53,124 nucleotides of DNA, taken from contig NZ_CAMXYY010000004.1 in assembly GCF_947253395.1 (NCBI RefSeq), positions 1 to 53,124 on the forward strand, in the 5' to 3' direction. The position numbers were made by a program, and so were the translations under genes. Below, one piece after another: positions 16,189 to 25,271 of this stretch. Every line of letters begins with the position of its first letter. The first letter of the stretch is position 1. The notes beneath the pieces are model-generated. The model saw only the letters and a list, made by a program, of their open reading frames with translations, did no database searches and was not told the origin of the DNA. This DNA is from an uncultured Olegusella sp. GTDB lineage: Bacteria > Actinomycetota > Coriobacteriia > Coriobacteriales > Atopobiaceae.

Positions 16189-17553
16189 GTGTCGATTACC
16201 CCCGAAGAGGTCGCCGAGACCCGAAGTATGGTTGCCGAACAGCACCTTGATCTACGTACTATCACCATGGGCATCTCCCTTTTGGGTTGCGCTGACGAAG
16301 ATATCGATCGCATGGCAACCAAGGTATATGACCGCATCACCCAGACTGCCGAGCAATTAGTACCTGTAGCCGCCCAACTCGAGCGCGAGTATGGCATTCC
16401 TATTGCCAACAAGCGCGTCTCAGTTACACCGATTGCGCAGGTAGCGGCAGCTTGTGTAGACAACGATTTTTCACCACTCGCACAGGCGATGGATCGCGCT
16501 GCCGAAACTCTAGGCATTGATTTTATGGGCGGCTTTTCTGCTTTGGTACAAAAAGGCATGGGTGCCGCCGACCGGAAACTCATCGATTCAATCCCTGAAG
16601 CACTCGCGTCAACCACACGCGTGTGTTCTTCAGTCAACGTTGCAAGCTTGCGCGCTGGCATCAACATGGATGCCGTTATGCTCATGGCACAAAAGATGAT
16701 TGATGCCGCACGTCTCACCACCGATATCAACTGTTACGGTGCAGCAAAGCTCGTTGTCTTTGCCAATATGGTTGAGGACTCTCCTTTTATGGCAGGCGCT
16801 GTACATGGTAGTGGTGAAGCAGATGCCGTCATCAATGTAGGCGTTTCTGGCCCTGGCGTCATGGCAGCAGCGCTGGAGCGCCTGCCTGAGGATGCCGATT
16901 TGATGGATGTGGCTGAAGAAATCAAATGTAGCGCTTTTAAGATTACCCGCGCGGGAGAGCTGATGAGTCGCGAAGCAGCACGCCGCCTCGGTGTCGCAAA
17001 AGGCATTGTCGATTTGTCGCTCGCGCCCACTCCTGCTGCAGGCGATTCGGTTGCACGCATCTTGGAAATCATTGGTGTTGGTACCTGTGGAGGCCCTGGC
17101 ACTACGTGCGCGCTTGCTCTGCTTAACGATTGCGTTAAAAAAGGCGGCGTGATGGCAAGCTCCAGCGTGGGCGGCCTGTCAGGTGCTTTTATCCCTGTAT
17201 CTGAAGATATGGGCATGATTGCTGCTGTTGAGGCGGGAGCCTTGTCACTAGAAAAGCTTGAGGCTATGACCTGCGTCTGCTCGGTCGGCCTCGATATGAT
17301 TGCAATTCCAGGAGACACGCCAGTTGAAGCTATTGCCGGCATCATCGCAGATGAAATGGCTATCGGTGTTATCAACAATAAAACCACCGCTGTCCGTCTC
17401 ATCCCCGCAATTGGTCATAAGGAAGGCGACGTATTGGAATACGGTGGCCTCTTTGGTTCTGCACCAGTCATGCCCGTCAATCCGCATGCAGGCAGCGTGC
17501 TTGCACATCGCGGCGGTCGTTTCCCCGCTCCTCTCAACTCGCTCAAAAATTAG
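16189..17553 (+). CDS. UPF0210 (DUF711) family protein
   Basis: 454 residues, close to the family length of about 450. The start is GTG at 16189, with GAGGAGG at 16177-16183; the in-frame ATG 210 bases upstream has no ribosome site and would add 70 residues not found in the family. Recognisable family segments are LDLRTITMGISLLGC near the N-terminus, NKRVSVTPIA, IDFMGGFSALVQKG, and the glycine-rich SVGGLSGAFIPVSEDMGM. Related structures have a glycyl-radical-enzyme-like barrel without a known reaction. In other Gram-positive bacteria it follows an ACT-domain gene; that gene is missing here. Biochemical function is unknown. The truncated serine hydrolase follows after 5 bases. Confidence 0.9.
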   Translation: MSITPEEVAETRSMVAEQHLDLRTITMGISLLGCADEDIDRMATKVYDRITQTAEQLVPVAAQLEREYGIPIANKRVSVTPIAQVAAACVDNDFSPLAQAMDRAAETLGIDFMGGFSALVQKGMGAADRKLIDSIPEALASTTRVCSSVNVASLRAGINMDAVMLMAQKMIDAARLTTDINCYGAAKLVVFANMVEDSPFMAGAVHGSGEADAVINVGVSGPGVMAAALERLPEDADLMDVAEEIKCSAFKITRAGELMSREAARRLGVAKGIVDLSLAPTPAAGDSVARILEIIGVGTCGGPGTTCALALLNDCVKKGGVMASSSVGGLSGAFIPVSEDMGMIAAVEAGALSLEKLEAMTCVCSVGLDMIAIPGDTPVEAIAGIIADEMAIGVINNKTTAVRLIPAIGHKEGDVLEYGGLFGSAPVMPVNPHAGSVLAHRGGRFPAPLNSLKN

Positions 17554-17558
17554 ATTCT

Positions 17559-18185
17559 ATGCACAAAGAGCAGGACATATCGGCAGTTCAAAGACTCATA
17601 TACCAGGTGAGGCGCCTGGGCTTGGCACTGCTTACTACGGCCCTTGCAGGGGTAGGCGTGCTTGTAGTCACCACCTTCCAAAAAACTCAAATCAGAGACC
17701 AAGCAGAACCTGTCACTTCAACTTTTTCGGATTTTACAGGCTCATCTGCCTATAGCACTTCTCGCATAACGACAGGATATGCAGTCAAAGAGCCTGATAC
17801 AGAGGCACAAGACGAGATCGAACCATTTGCAAGTACTGCGAGTCTGCTGCCTCTTTTCTTTGACGAACACAATCAATCCTATCTGCAAAATCCCCAAGCG
17901 ACTGCACTTCTAAAAAGTGACGCTATGGGCGATCTTGCCGACGAGATTTCCCTGCTTGAAGCAGATGGTTACAGCGTGGGCGTTGTTTTGCTGGATATTC
18001 AGACAAAACGACAACTGACCTATCACGCCGATGAAGTTTTTTATCCTGCAAGCAGTATCAACTACCGCACTAACTACAACGAGCGACTAACAGCTCAAAG
18101 GAGGAAATTGCTCATCTGCGACTTCCAAGTAAGGGGTACAGGGGTTCGTGCATCCCCACACTTAAGAGAAAAAGCGGTAGCCTGA
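17559..18185 (+). pseudogene. Truncated class A beta-lactamase-like serine hydrolase
   Basis: 208 codons. The N-terminus has a membrane anchor (about 19-41), a Ser/Thr linker and the start of a beta-lactamase-like domain, where ISLLEADGYSVGVVLLDIQTKRQLTYHADEVFYPASSI is the standard lead-in to the catalytic SxxK. At that point (about 18058) homology stops: SSIK is expected but SSIN is found, then about 40 unrelated residues and a stop 20 bases before the convergent murB. The whole catalytic core (SDN, KTG) is missing and there is no space for it. The likely cause is a deletion or rearrangement junction near 18055-18060. It could still make a secreted stub, but not an active enzyme. Confidence 0.75.
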
Positions 18186-18205
18186 GAGGGAAAAGCGGTA
18201 TGGCT

Positions 18206-19129
18206 CTAACCCAGAAAGCGAACTTCAGGCTCCATATGGACGCCAAACTGACGCTCAACCTCATCTTGGACATGCGCAATCACCGCACGAACATCGGCTG
18301 CAGTTGCGCCGCCTAGATTGACAACAAAGCCAGCATGCTTGGTTGATATACCTGCACCACCATACTGGTAGCCCCTAAGCCCTGCATCGGTAATCAACTT
18401 ACCCGCAAAATAACCTTCAGGACGCTTGAAGGTTGAGCCTGCACTTGGCAATTCCAACGGCTGTTTTTCTTCTCGACGCAAAGTGAAGTCATCCATCTTG
18501 GCACGGATTTTTTTGGGGTCGCCACAACGAAGAGCAAAACTTGCGCTTACCACTACCAGATTGTCCGTCTTGACGCGGCTGGTACGATAACCCATGGCAA
18601 GTTCATCAATGCCAAGAGTCTGCTGCTCACCTGTTGGCAAAATCACACGAACACAAGACAAGACATCAGCGATACAGCCATCGTAGGCACCAGCATTCAT
18701 AAAGCAGGCGCCACCCACAGATCCTGGGATGCCACAGGCAAACTCAAGACCTGTCAGGCCCAATTCACACGCCATCTCGGACGCCTCGCGCAAAGGCACA
18801 CCCGCCTCACAGGTCAGCAGCTCATCGTCAGCAGTAACGCCTGTCAGACCATCCGCAAGACCAATAATCACACCGCGGTAGCCCTCATCAGCAACAAGCA
18901 GATCAGAGCCCTTGCCCAAGACAAAATACGGTACTTCTCGCTCACGGCAAATATCAAGAATCTCCGCAAGTTCGGCTGCATCTTCAGGAATCACATACAG
19001 ATCGGCGGGACCACCAATCTTGAAAGTCGTATGCTCACTCATAGGCTCGTTGAGAAGAACATCTTCCTCTCCTACTATCGAGCGAAACTTCCACGCCAGA
19101 CCCTCAAGGTCATAAGCAGACTCCGACAT
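18206..19129 (-). CDS. murB: UDP-N-acetylenolpyruvoylglucosamine reductase MurB
   Basis: FAD enzyme that reduces UDP-GlcNAc-enolpyruvate to UDP-MurNAc with NADPH, the second step of peptidoglycan precursor synthesis, in the cytoplasm. The 307 residues match the family (about 300). Seen are the FAD-binding VLGKGSDLLVADEG, GIPGSVGGACFMNAGAY, YRTSR with the conserved Arg, SAGSTFKRP with the proton-donor Ser (type II-like loop), and C-terminal EPEVRFLG with the catalytic Glu. The start is the ATG at 19127-19129 with GGGAG upstream; a longer in-frame extension to 19294 reads into the azlD gene and is not family sequence. Last gene of the degV-rsmJ-azlCD-murB run. Confidence 0.95.
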   Translation of the reverse strand: MSESAYDLEGLAWKFRSIVGEEDVLLNEPMSEHTTFKIGGPADLYVIPEDAAELAEILDICREREVPYFVLGKGSDLLVADEGYRGVIIGLADGLTGVTADDELLTCEAGVPLREASEMACELGLTGLEFACGIPGSVGGACFMNAGAYDGCIADVLSCVRVILPTGEQQTLGIDELAMGYRTSRVKTDNLVVVSASFALRCGDPKKIRAKMDDFTLRREEKQPLELPSAGSTFKRPEGYFAGKLITDAGLRGYQYGGAGISTKHAGFVVNLGGATAADVRAVIAHVQDEVERQFGVHMEPEVRFLG

Positions 19130-19187
19130 CGTACTCCCGTCCTCGCGGTATAAGACATCACTAGTTTGACAGATTTGAACTGCTTCG

Positions 19188-19517
19188 TCACACCGCCCAA
19201 AGCAGCGCAGCATAGGCAAGCATACCCACAACAGCACTCCAAATGAGCGACCCTGTCTTTTTTGCAACAAAAATGACGGGCAGCGCAGCCACAAAAGGCA
19301 GTATTCCTGCTTTGGGATCTCCCATCAACAGCTCAGGCTGAATAAGATCATTTGCCACCAACGCCGCAAAAGCAGTTACGGGTATCAATGAAAATGCCTC
19401 TTCAACGCGCTCGGGTAGGGTACGTCCTTTGAGCAGTAAAATAGGCGCCACACGACAGACAAGCATCTCAAGCAAAACGCCCGCATAAATAAGAAGATAG
19501 CTCGCATAGGGACTCAT
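19188..19517 (-). CDS. azlD: AzlD-family branched-chain amino acid export subunit
   Basis: 109-residue, three-to-four helix membrane protein, small partner of AzlC in branched-chain amino acid export. It begins MSPYASYLLIYAGVLLEMLVCRVAPILLLKGR with the family's conserved R.(L/P) segment, and ends at a hydrophobic helix. The start ATG overlaps the azlC stop (ATGA, 19514-19517), so the two are translationally coupled. I chose this start over an upstream one at 19775 because the latter lies in the azlC frame region and lacks family similarity. Confidence 0.92.
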   Translation of the reverse strand: MSPYASYLLIYAGVLLEMLVCRVAPILLLKGRTLPERVEEAFSLIPVTAFAALVANDLIQPELLMGDPKAGILPFVAALPVIFVAKKTGSLIWSAVVGMLAYAALLWAV

Positions 19518-20203
19518 GATTTCACCGCCCCATACACCGTACCTGCTATTACGCCCAGCAAAGCCCCGATAAAGACTGCTAGTCCACCCAGCCCTATCAG
19601 CTTGCAAACAGTAACGCCCAGCACCGCTACTACCAAGGCAAGTATTGCTTCGATACGCATTTGCTGGCCCACAAGCAGGCAAATAAAAATAGCCGTCATG
19701 GCAAAAGAGGTAATTCCTGTTGGCAAAGCAAGCAGAGGTCCCACCATCGCACCGATGCAGTTTGCGCTTGCCCACGAAAACATACTTTCAAGATTTATTG
19801 CCAATGCATCTTGAGGGGTCCAGTCCTCACCAGCGCGTGAGAGTTTGTCGAGATTGATGCCAAAGGTTTCGTCAGTTACCGTTGCTGAAAAAACCACCGT
19901 GAGTAGGCGGCTTGTTTTGCGAAAAAAAGGTGCAAAGGCCGCCGAATAAAGTACTTGGCGCGTATTAACAAGAGAAATCGAAGCGATAATCGCAAGCGGA
20001 CTTGCCCCTGCAAGCACCATATTGGGGAACATAAACTGACCCGCACCTGAATAGATCGTTGCACTTACAACAAAACAAGCCCATGCGGGAACACCTACCT
20101 GAGCTGCAAGAATACCGCTCGGCAGACCAATGGCCAAGTAGCCCAACATGACGGGCAATGCCACAGGAATCGTTTTTTTAAGTCTTTTTATCATGTGAAA
20201 CAT
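19514..20203 (-). CDS. azlC: AzlC-family branched-chain amino acid permease
   Basis: 229-residue membrane protein of the AzlC family, which with AzlD exports branched-chain amino acids and their analogues. Typical sequences include LPVMLGYLAIGLPSGILA, SATIYSGAGQFMF, SLVNTRQVLYS and TDETFGINLD. Seven to eight hydrophobic segments are visible. It follows rsmJ with an 18-base gap and overlaps azlD by 4 bases. Confidence 0.94.
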   Translation of the reverse strand: MFHMIKRLKKTIPVALPVMLGYLAIGLPSGILAAQVGVPAWACFVVSATIYSGAGQFMFPNMVLAGASPLAIIASISLVNTRQVLYSAAFAPFFRKTSRLLTVVFSATVTDETFGINLDKLSRAGEDWTPQDALAINLESMFSWASANCIGAMVGPLLALPTGITSFAMTAIFICLLVGQQMRIEAILALVVAVLGVTVCKLIGLGGLAVFIGALLGVIAGTVYGAVKS

Positions 20204-20221
20204 TCTAATAGCTTGGGAGTC

Positions 20222-20917
20222 TTATTGCGACAAAGTCTGCGGTGGCACAATTACGTCAAAACGCACGGCTTTACCTAAAAGACTATAGCTAGGATGTGAA
20301 GCGGCAAGTGTTGGCGCCTTGAGAGGTCGCTTAATAACCACTTTGCGCGGGTTTGCTGCAAGCGCAGCATGTAACAGCGCTCTTTCATCAGTGCATGGTT
20401 GCTCTAGCTGATGTAAGAGCTGGAATTTCTTCTTGACTGCCGCTGACTTGCTGCGACCTGGAAACATCGGGTCAAGATAGACGACATCCACCTTGTTTGC
20501 CAAGCGAGGCAGCACGTCAACACTATTGTTTTCAAAGAGCTGCATACGTGCAACGACAGGTGCTAGCTGGGCTATACCTGCCGCTCGTTGCAAGCCATCA
20601 TGCAGTAATGCCGCAATGACTGCATCGTTTTCAAAAAGCAAAACTTTGCAACCTGCCGCGGCAAAAAGCAGCGAATCCTCGCCCAGACCCGCTGTGGCAT
20701 CAACCACTACGGCTTGCGTGACAGCTTTAATACGCGCCGCTCGCACTACTAATTCACGTGCCAGTCGATCCTGGCGCAAGCGCGGTAGCAGAGCCATAAA
20801 ATCACAGCTCAGCTTCATCGTACCATCAGTCAAAACCAAGCCGCATTCGTCTTTGATAAGCTCAAGTCCTGCTTGTCTTGCTTCCTGTTGGGCTTGACCT
20901 AAATCTACATCCATCAC
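20222..20917 (-). CDS. rsmJ: RsmJ-like 16S rRNA guanine methyltransferase
   Basis: 231-residue class I SAM methyltransferase of the RsmJ/YhiQ type, which methylates G1516 (N2) of 16S rRNA in E. coli. Motif I is VVVDATAGLGEDSLLFA (about residue 73) and the catalytic motif is YLDPMFPGRSKSA (about residue 154), both diagnostic. The start is GTG at 20917 or the next codon ATG (20914); the ribosome site is weak. It lies 21 bases after degV and 18 before azlC. The RsmJ family is best known from gammaproteobacteria, so an orthologous target here is an inference. Confidence 0.88.
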   Translation of the reverse strand: MMDVDLGQAQQEARQAGLELIKDECGLVLTDGTMKLSCDFMALLPRLRQDRLARELVVRAARIKAVTQAVVVDATAGLGEDSLLFAAAGCKVLLFENDAVIAALLHDGLQRAAGIAQLAPVVARMQLFENNSVDVLPRLANKVDVVYLDPMFPGRSKSAAVKKKFQLLHQLEQPCTDERALLHAALAANPRKVVIKRPLKAPTLAASHPSYSLLGKAVRFDVIVPPQTLSQ

Positions 20918-20938
20918 ATCGCCCGTACACCGCTGTAG

Positions 20939-21820
20939 TTATATGCGCTTGGCAAAGAAAGACACGGCAATAGCGCCTGGGCCGGTATGCGTACCAATGG
21001 TGGCACCCATGGGCCAAACGGGAGGCTTTCCCGCCGCGCTCTCCCAAAGATGAGAGCTGTCCTTGATGTATTTGTTGGCAAGATGCGCAGAGGTGCCCGC
21101 ATAGCCCACATTAAGAGGCAGCTCATAGTCAATACCACCTACTGCTTCAATCTTTTGGTTAAGCAGGTTTTTGCCATTTTTGGAACCGCGCGCTTTGCCC
21201 AAAATACTTATAACGCCATCACGAAGCTCGACCACAGGCTTGATAGAAAGCAGTGCACCCATCGCAGCAGCACCTCCTGTAAGGCGGCCACCACGGCGCA
21301 GATACTCAAGGGTGTCAAGCAATACCACGACGCGCAAATCGCGCTTACGCAGCTCGAGTTCCTTGACGATTTGCTCGCAACTCATGCCTTCGCGAGCCAT
21401 GCGAAGTGCCCACTCGACCAGCGCGCGCTGACCCACGCAGGCTGAGCCCGACTCAATGATATGCACGCGCGCTGCATACTCAGAATCGATCGCTTCAATT
21501 TCGGAAAGTGCGAGCTGAGCGCTCTGATACGTACCTGAAAGACCAGATGCAATGGTAACGACTACCACATCTTCGTTCGCCTCACGAGCGGACAGATACG
21601 CCTCACGAAAAAGCCCCGGGGCGGGCTGGCTTGTCTTGGGCAACATATCCGACTCAACTAACAACTCGTAAAAACGCTGTGGAGTCAAATCGATGCCATC
21701 GGAATAGACCTTTGCGTTGGTGCCTTCACCAAAGGTGATGGACAGAGGAACAATTTCAAGGCCTTGCTGAGAACCCTGAGCAATATCGGATGCAGAATCG
21801 GTAATGATGCGGATTGACAT
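20939..21820 (-). CDS. DegV-family fatty acid-binding protein
   Basis: 293 residues of the DegV/FakB fold. It begins RIITDSASDIA and has PKTSQPAPGLFREAY (family pattern TSQPS.), IASGLSGTYQSAQLA and GGAAMGALLSIKPV. FakB proteins hold a fatty acid for phosphorylation by FakA, so that exogenous or recycled fatty acids enter phospholipid synthesis. No FakA gene is seen here. It is the first gene of the five-gene minus-strand run. The start is ATG at 21818-21820 with GGAGG just upstream. Confidence 0.93.
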   Translation of the reverse strand: MSIRIITDSASDIAQGSQQGLEIVPLSITFGEGTNAKVYSDGIDLTPQRFYELLVESDMLPKTSQPAPGLFREAYLSAREANEDVVVVTIASGLSGTYQSAQLALSEIEAIDSEYAARVHIIESGSACVGQRALVEWALRMAREGMSCEQIVKELELRKRDLRVVVLLDTLEYLRRGGRLTGGAAAMGALLSIKPVVELRDGVISILGKARGSKNGKNLLNQKIEAVGGIDYELPLNVGYAGTSAHLANKYIKDSSHLWESAAGKPPVWPMGATIGTHTGPGAIAVSFFAKRI

Positions 21821-22085
21821 GGTCTACCTCCACTTCACTGCCGACCAAAAGACCGGCATTTATGCCTATTATTCACCTAGCAAGCGCATTTTTGACGCGG
21901 AAAGCCTCAATTCAAATACTAAAAGCTCTTAGCTAAATGCAAAAAACGTAACTCAAGCTTGATTTTCAAACTCAACGCAAACACTTGCTCTTAGGATAAT
22001 CGAACAGCAATAGTGCCGTCTACTTCTTTGAAATGATAGTATGAACCGGCAATGTTTACGGTAAAAGTATGAGCCACGTAACTTT
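21821..22085. other. Divergent intergenic region, no gene seen
   Basis: 265 bases between degV (minus) and the OPT transporter leader (plus). AT-rich stretches could hold promoters for both, but I cannot pick convincing -35/-10 pairs. No RNA gene or repeat is apparent. Confidence 0.4.
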
Positions 22086-22112
22086 TTGGCGTGGGTAAGT
22101 AGCCCGCGCCAA
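22086..22112 (+). promoter_or_regulatory. Strong hairpin abutting OPT transporter start
   Basis: TTGGCGTGGG (22086-22095) pairs with CCCGCGCCAA (22103-22112) over ten positions with a 7-base loop (one G-T pair). Its last bases overlap the AAGG (22111-22114) that serves the ATG at 22122. No T tract follows, so it is more likely a translational control or RNA-stability structure than a terminator. Confidence 0.55.
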
Positions 22113-22121
22113 GGTCGCAGC

Positions 22122-23831
22122 ATGTCAAGAGTAACTGGTGAAAGGTCGAATGTGAAAACTAAGATATCAACAAACTCTCCCGAAAAGTCCGCAGATAGCG
22201 ACTCTACTGGTGAGCTTACGGCTACGGGTCTCGTAATAGGCATCATTGGCTGCATCATCATCACAGCCTCATCTGTCTATACCGCGCTTAAAATGGGCGC
22301 ACTTCCTTGGCCAACGATTTTTACCTCAATTACGGCGCTCACTCTGTTGCGCGCTTTTGGTCATCGCAGCTTAAACGAAGCAAATATTACACAGATCATT
22401 ATGTCTGCAGGCTCCATGGTTGCGGGTGGCCTCGCGTTTACCATTCCCGCAGCGTGGATGCTCGGTATGGCTGACCGCGTCAACTGGGTGGTCATGCTGC
22501 TCGTGGCGCTCGGTGGTACCTTGCTGGGTCTTAGTTGGACAGCACTTTTTCGCCGTCGTTTAGTGGAGCGTTCAGGATTGGAATACCCCATCGGTATTGC
22601 TGCAGCACAGACCTTAGAAGCAAGTACCGCTGGCGGGAGTACGGGCAAAAAACTCTTTGGCTCAATGGCGGTAGCTGGTCTTTGGAGTATCGCACGCGAT
22701 GTATTGGCTCTCATGCCGCCCATCGTAGCCCAGCTTCCCATTCCTGGCATTGCATTTGGTATCTATAACTCACCCATGATGCTTTCTGTCGGCTTTCTTG
22801 TAGGTGGTAGTGCTGTAGCGTTTTGGCTGTGCGGCGCTCTGCTTGCCAACTTTGGTCTCACGGTAGGAGGTAGCGCACTTGGACTCTGGGACCTTGCGAC
22901 CGCAAGCCGCATTGTGCCAAGTTTAGGTATGGGTCTGATGATGGGATCTGGCGCTGGCGTTATCGTCAAAGACATCATTCCTCAGTTTGTTTTTTTCTTG
23001 CGCCAATCCAAGCACCGTGATGCCATACAAAGCGATGATACCGCTGAGTCGGCTTGGCTCTCTCGTACCGATGCGGGGGCTTTGGGTTTGCTGATAGCTG
23101 CTGCGGCACTGCTCATTTGCTTTGGCTTGGGGCTCGGTCCTGTAGCAATGCTCGTTATTGTGGCGCTCAGTTTTGTGACCACTATCATGAGCGCACAGTC
23201 TGTTGGCCAAACAGGCATCGATCCCATGGAAATTTTTGGCCTCATTGTGTTGCTAGCCGTTGCTGCCTTGGGAGAAGCTGACGAAGTTAAGCTTTTCTTT
23301 GTCGCAGGTATCGTGGCTGTCGCTTGTGGTCTTGCCGGAGATGTGATGAGTGACTTCAAGACAGGTCAGCTCCTTGGCACCAGTCCTCGTGCCATGTGGA
23401 AGGGTCAGGCTATCGGTGCTCTGCTTGGCTGTTTAATTTCGGTTGCGGTTATGGCAGCACTGCTTGCGGCACATGGTGCAGACGCTTTTGGTCCTGGCAA
23501 GGAATTTGTCTCGGCCCAGGCTTCTGTTGTTGCAACAATGGTTGCTGGTATCCCAAGCCTTTCTGCCTTTATTGCAGGCATTGTTGCAGGAGTGGTGCTG
23601 CACTGCTTTGGCCTACCTGCCATGATGCTCGGACTAGGCGTTTACCTGCCTCTTTATCTGTCACTCACCGCTCCTATTGGGGCACTTGTTAAGTTTATCT
23701 ATGACCGCATGCGTCCTCAGAACAAAGGCGACGAGGACGGCATTGTCATAGCCTCTGGTCTGCTTGGTGGCGAATCCATCGTCGGCGTTATAATCGCATT
23801 GATTGCCGTTGCCACCGGTTTGCTTGCCTAG
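22122..23831 (+). CDS. OPT-family oligopeptide/metal-chelate transporter
   Basis: About 569 residues, mostly membrane: 12-15 hydrophobic segments. The first segment ELTATGLVIGIIGCIIITASSVYTALKMGALPWPTIFTSI is typical of bacterial OPT proteins, proton-coupled importers of short peptides or peptide-like siderophores. The start is uncertain: ATG at 22122 (AAGG 7 bases before) or GTG at 22152 (AAAGG 6 bases before). A TTG further upstream at 22086 lies inside a hairpin and is unlikely. It stands alone, with DUF975 downstream on the same strand 174 bases away. Confidence 0.85.
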   Translation: MSRVTGERSNVKTKISTNSPEKSADSDSTGELTATGLVIGIIGCIIITASSVYTALKMGALPWPTIFTSITALTLLRAFGHRSLNEANITQIIMSAGSMVAGGLAFTIPAAWMLGMADRVNWVVMLLVALGGTLLGLSWTALFRRRLVERSGLEYPIGIAAAQTLEASTAGGSTGKKLFGSMAVAGLWSIARDVLALMPPIVAQLPIPGIAFGIYNSPMMLSVGFLVGGSAVAFWLCGALLANFGLTVGGSALGLWDLATASRIVPSLGMGLMMGSGAGVIVKDIIPQFVFFLRQSKHRDAIQSDDTAESAWLSRTDAGALGLLIAAAALLICFGLGLGPVAMLVIVALSFVTTIMSAQSVGQTGIDPMEIFGLIVLLAVAALGEADEVKLFFVAGIVAVACGLAGDVMSDFKTGQLLGTSPRAMWKGQAIGALLGCLISVAVMAALLAAHGADAFGPGKEFVSAQASVVATMVAGIPSLSAFIAGIVAGVVLHCFGLPAMMLGLGVYLPLYLSLTAPIGALVKFIYDRMRPQNKGDEDGIVIASGLLGGESIVGVIIALIAVATGLLA

Positions 23832-23908
23832 TGTCTCGGCGTGGCGTAGCGTGGCGTGAAAATACTGCGCTCACAGACAGATAATAAATTGCTTATATTG
23901 CAGAAGAA

Positions 23909-23925
23909 CTTAAGAAAAACTTAGG
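23909..23925 (+). promoter_or_regulatory. OmpR/CiaR-type direct repeat upstream of DUF975-TCS unit
   Basis: CTTAAG (23909-23914), five A, CTTAGG (23920-23925): half-sites exactly 11 bases apart, the layout bound by OmpR-family regulators such as CiaR (NTTAAG-N5-NTTAAG). It lies 14 bases upstream of TTGACT (23940-23945), a possible -35 box, and about 80 bases before the DUF975 ATG. The related array before dltA (27197-27235) suggests the same regulator. Confidence 0.6.
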
Positions 23926-24005
23926 GAATCGTATACCTCTTGACTAGGTTTGGGCATCATCATAGTGTCATCAGCAAACAGCTCAGATGTTCAAGGAGGG
24001 ACATC

Positions 24006-25211
24006 ATGTGGGAGCGTTATGAACTAAAAGAAAAAGCCAAGAGGAGTCTGCGAGCCAACTATTGGAAAACCGTCTTGGTTGCTTTTTTGGTAGCAGCAAT
24101 TGCAGGTGCTGGCGTGGGTGCAAGTGCTGGGACAGCTGCTAATGCGGCATTTCAGGAAGTCACCAAGGGAGCTGGGAGCGCAGCTTACAGCTCGTCTGAG
24201 TACTACAGCAGTAGCGACCCCGAATTTTTTGATGACTTTGATGAGGACTTTGAATACGGCTTTAGCGAAGATGAGGATAGCTTTGTCCTGAATAACTCAG
24301 ACATAGCTTTTCCACACCATGAATACGACGATTCATCTCTGCCTGCCATTGTGCTGCTGCCATTTTTGGGCTTGGGTATCCTGGCGATTGTTGTGGCTAT
24401 AGCTGCCGCAGCCGCCATACAAATTCTTATCTACAATCCCCTGCGTGTTGGCATAAACCGCTTTTTCCTGCGCAACCTCCATCAACCCGCCAATGTTGCT
24501 GAGGTTGGTCGTGGCTTTGACCGCAACTTTAGTGAAAACTTCAAAACGCTCTTCTTTATGGATTTGTACATCTTTGCTTGGTCTTTGTTGCTCGTTATCC
24601 CCGGTATCATCAAGTTCTATGAGTACCGCATGATTCCTTATCTTTTGGCAGATGACCCCACCATGACCCGCGAGCGTGCGTTTGCGGAGAGTCGTCAGAT
24701 GATGGATGGTAATAAGTGGCAGACCTTTGTACTAGACCTGTCCTTTATCCCTTGGCATCTGCTTGCTGGCTTGACCCTGGGCATTCTCGACATCTTTTAT
24801 GTGGAGCCCTACATCCAAATGACTTACGCCGCTCTTTACGAGACGCTACGCTATAACACGAGTTCGTCTTATCTGCCCTTTAGTGCGGATGAGCAAAACA
24901 GCAGCTGGAACGCTTCTGCCAACCATGGTCCTGTACCCCCTACGGTAAGCTATCCCATGAGCACTACTTCTGTAGCTGTAGCTCCTGTCGAAACTCCTAG
25001 CGATGAAGCTTTCACTCCAGAAGTGCCCTCTACAGAGCAATCTACGGAAGACGCCCGTGATGAGGGTGCTGCCAGTGATGAGAACGCTGTTCACGATGAG
25101 GGTGCTGCTAGCGATACGGGTACTGCTGCAGCTGAGGATACCGAGAGCAACGAGGACAATAGCCCCCATAGCTCTCGTCCAAGCGATGCCGACGAAACGG
25201 CGCTTCTCTAA
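24006..25211 (+). CDS. DUF975-family membrane protein with acidic tail
   Basis: 401 residues. It begins MWERYELKEKAKRSLRANYWKTVLVAF, the standard start of DUF975 proteins, and has four hydrophobic regions (about 20-45, 115-145, 190-225, 245-275). Two insertions are unusual: an Asp/Glu/Tyr/Ser-rich loop (about 55-105) between the first two helices, and a C-terminal tail of about 110 residues rich in Asp/Glu/Ala. The tail contains a repeated DEGAASD segment (near residues 355 and 368). AAGGAGG directly precedes the ATG at 24006; an upstream in-frame start at 23940 coincides with the promoter region. It precedes the two-component genes at 25327 and may be part of the same regulon. Function unknown. 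Confidence 0.85.
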   Translation: MWERYELKEKAKRSLRANYWKTVLVAFLVAAIAGAGVGASAGTAANAAFQEVTKGAGSAAYSSSEYYSSSDPEFFDDFDEDFEYGFSEDEDSFVLNNSDIAFPHHEYDDSSLPAIVLLPFLGLGILAIVVAIAAAAAIQILIYNPLRVGINRFFLRNLHQPANVAEVGRGFDRNFSENFKTLFFMDLYIFAWSLLLVIPGIIKFYEYRMIPYLLADDPTMTRERAFAESRQMMDGNKWQTFVLDLSFIPWHLLAGLTLGILDIFYVEPYIQMTYAALYETLRYNTSSSYLPFSADEQNSSWNASANHGPVPPTVSYPMSTTSVAVAPVETPSDEAFTPEVPSTEQSTEDARDEGAASDENAVHDEGAASDTGTAAAEDTESNEDNSPHSSRPSDADETALL

Positions 25212-25271
25212 GTGAGACTCACCTCACGCTAAGTTTGCATCACTTTCTAGCGTTAGCATTTGCCTTGAGAT

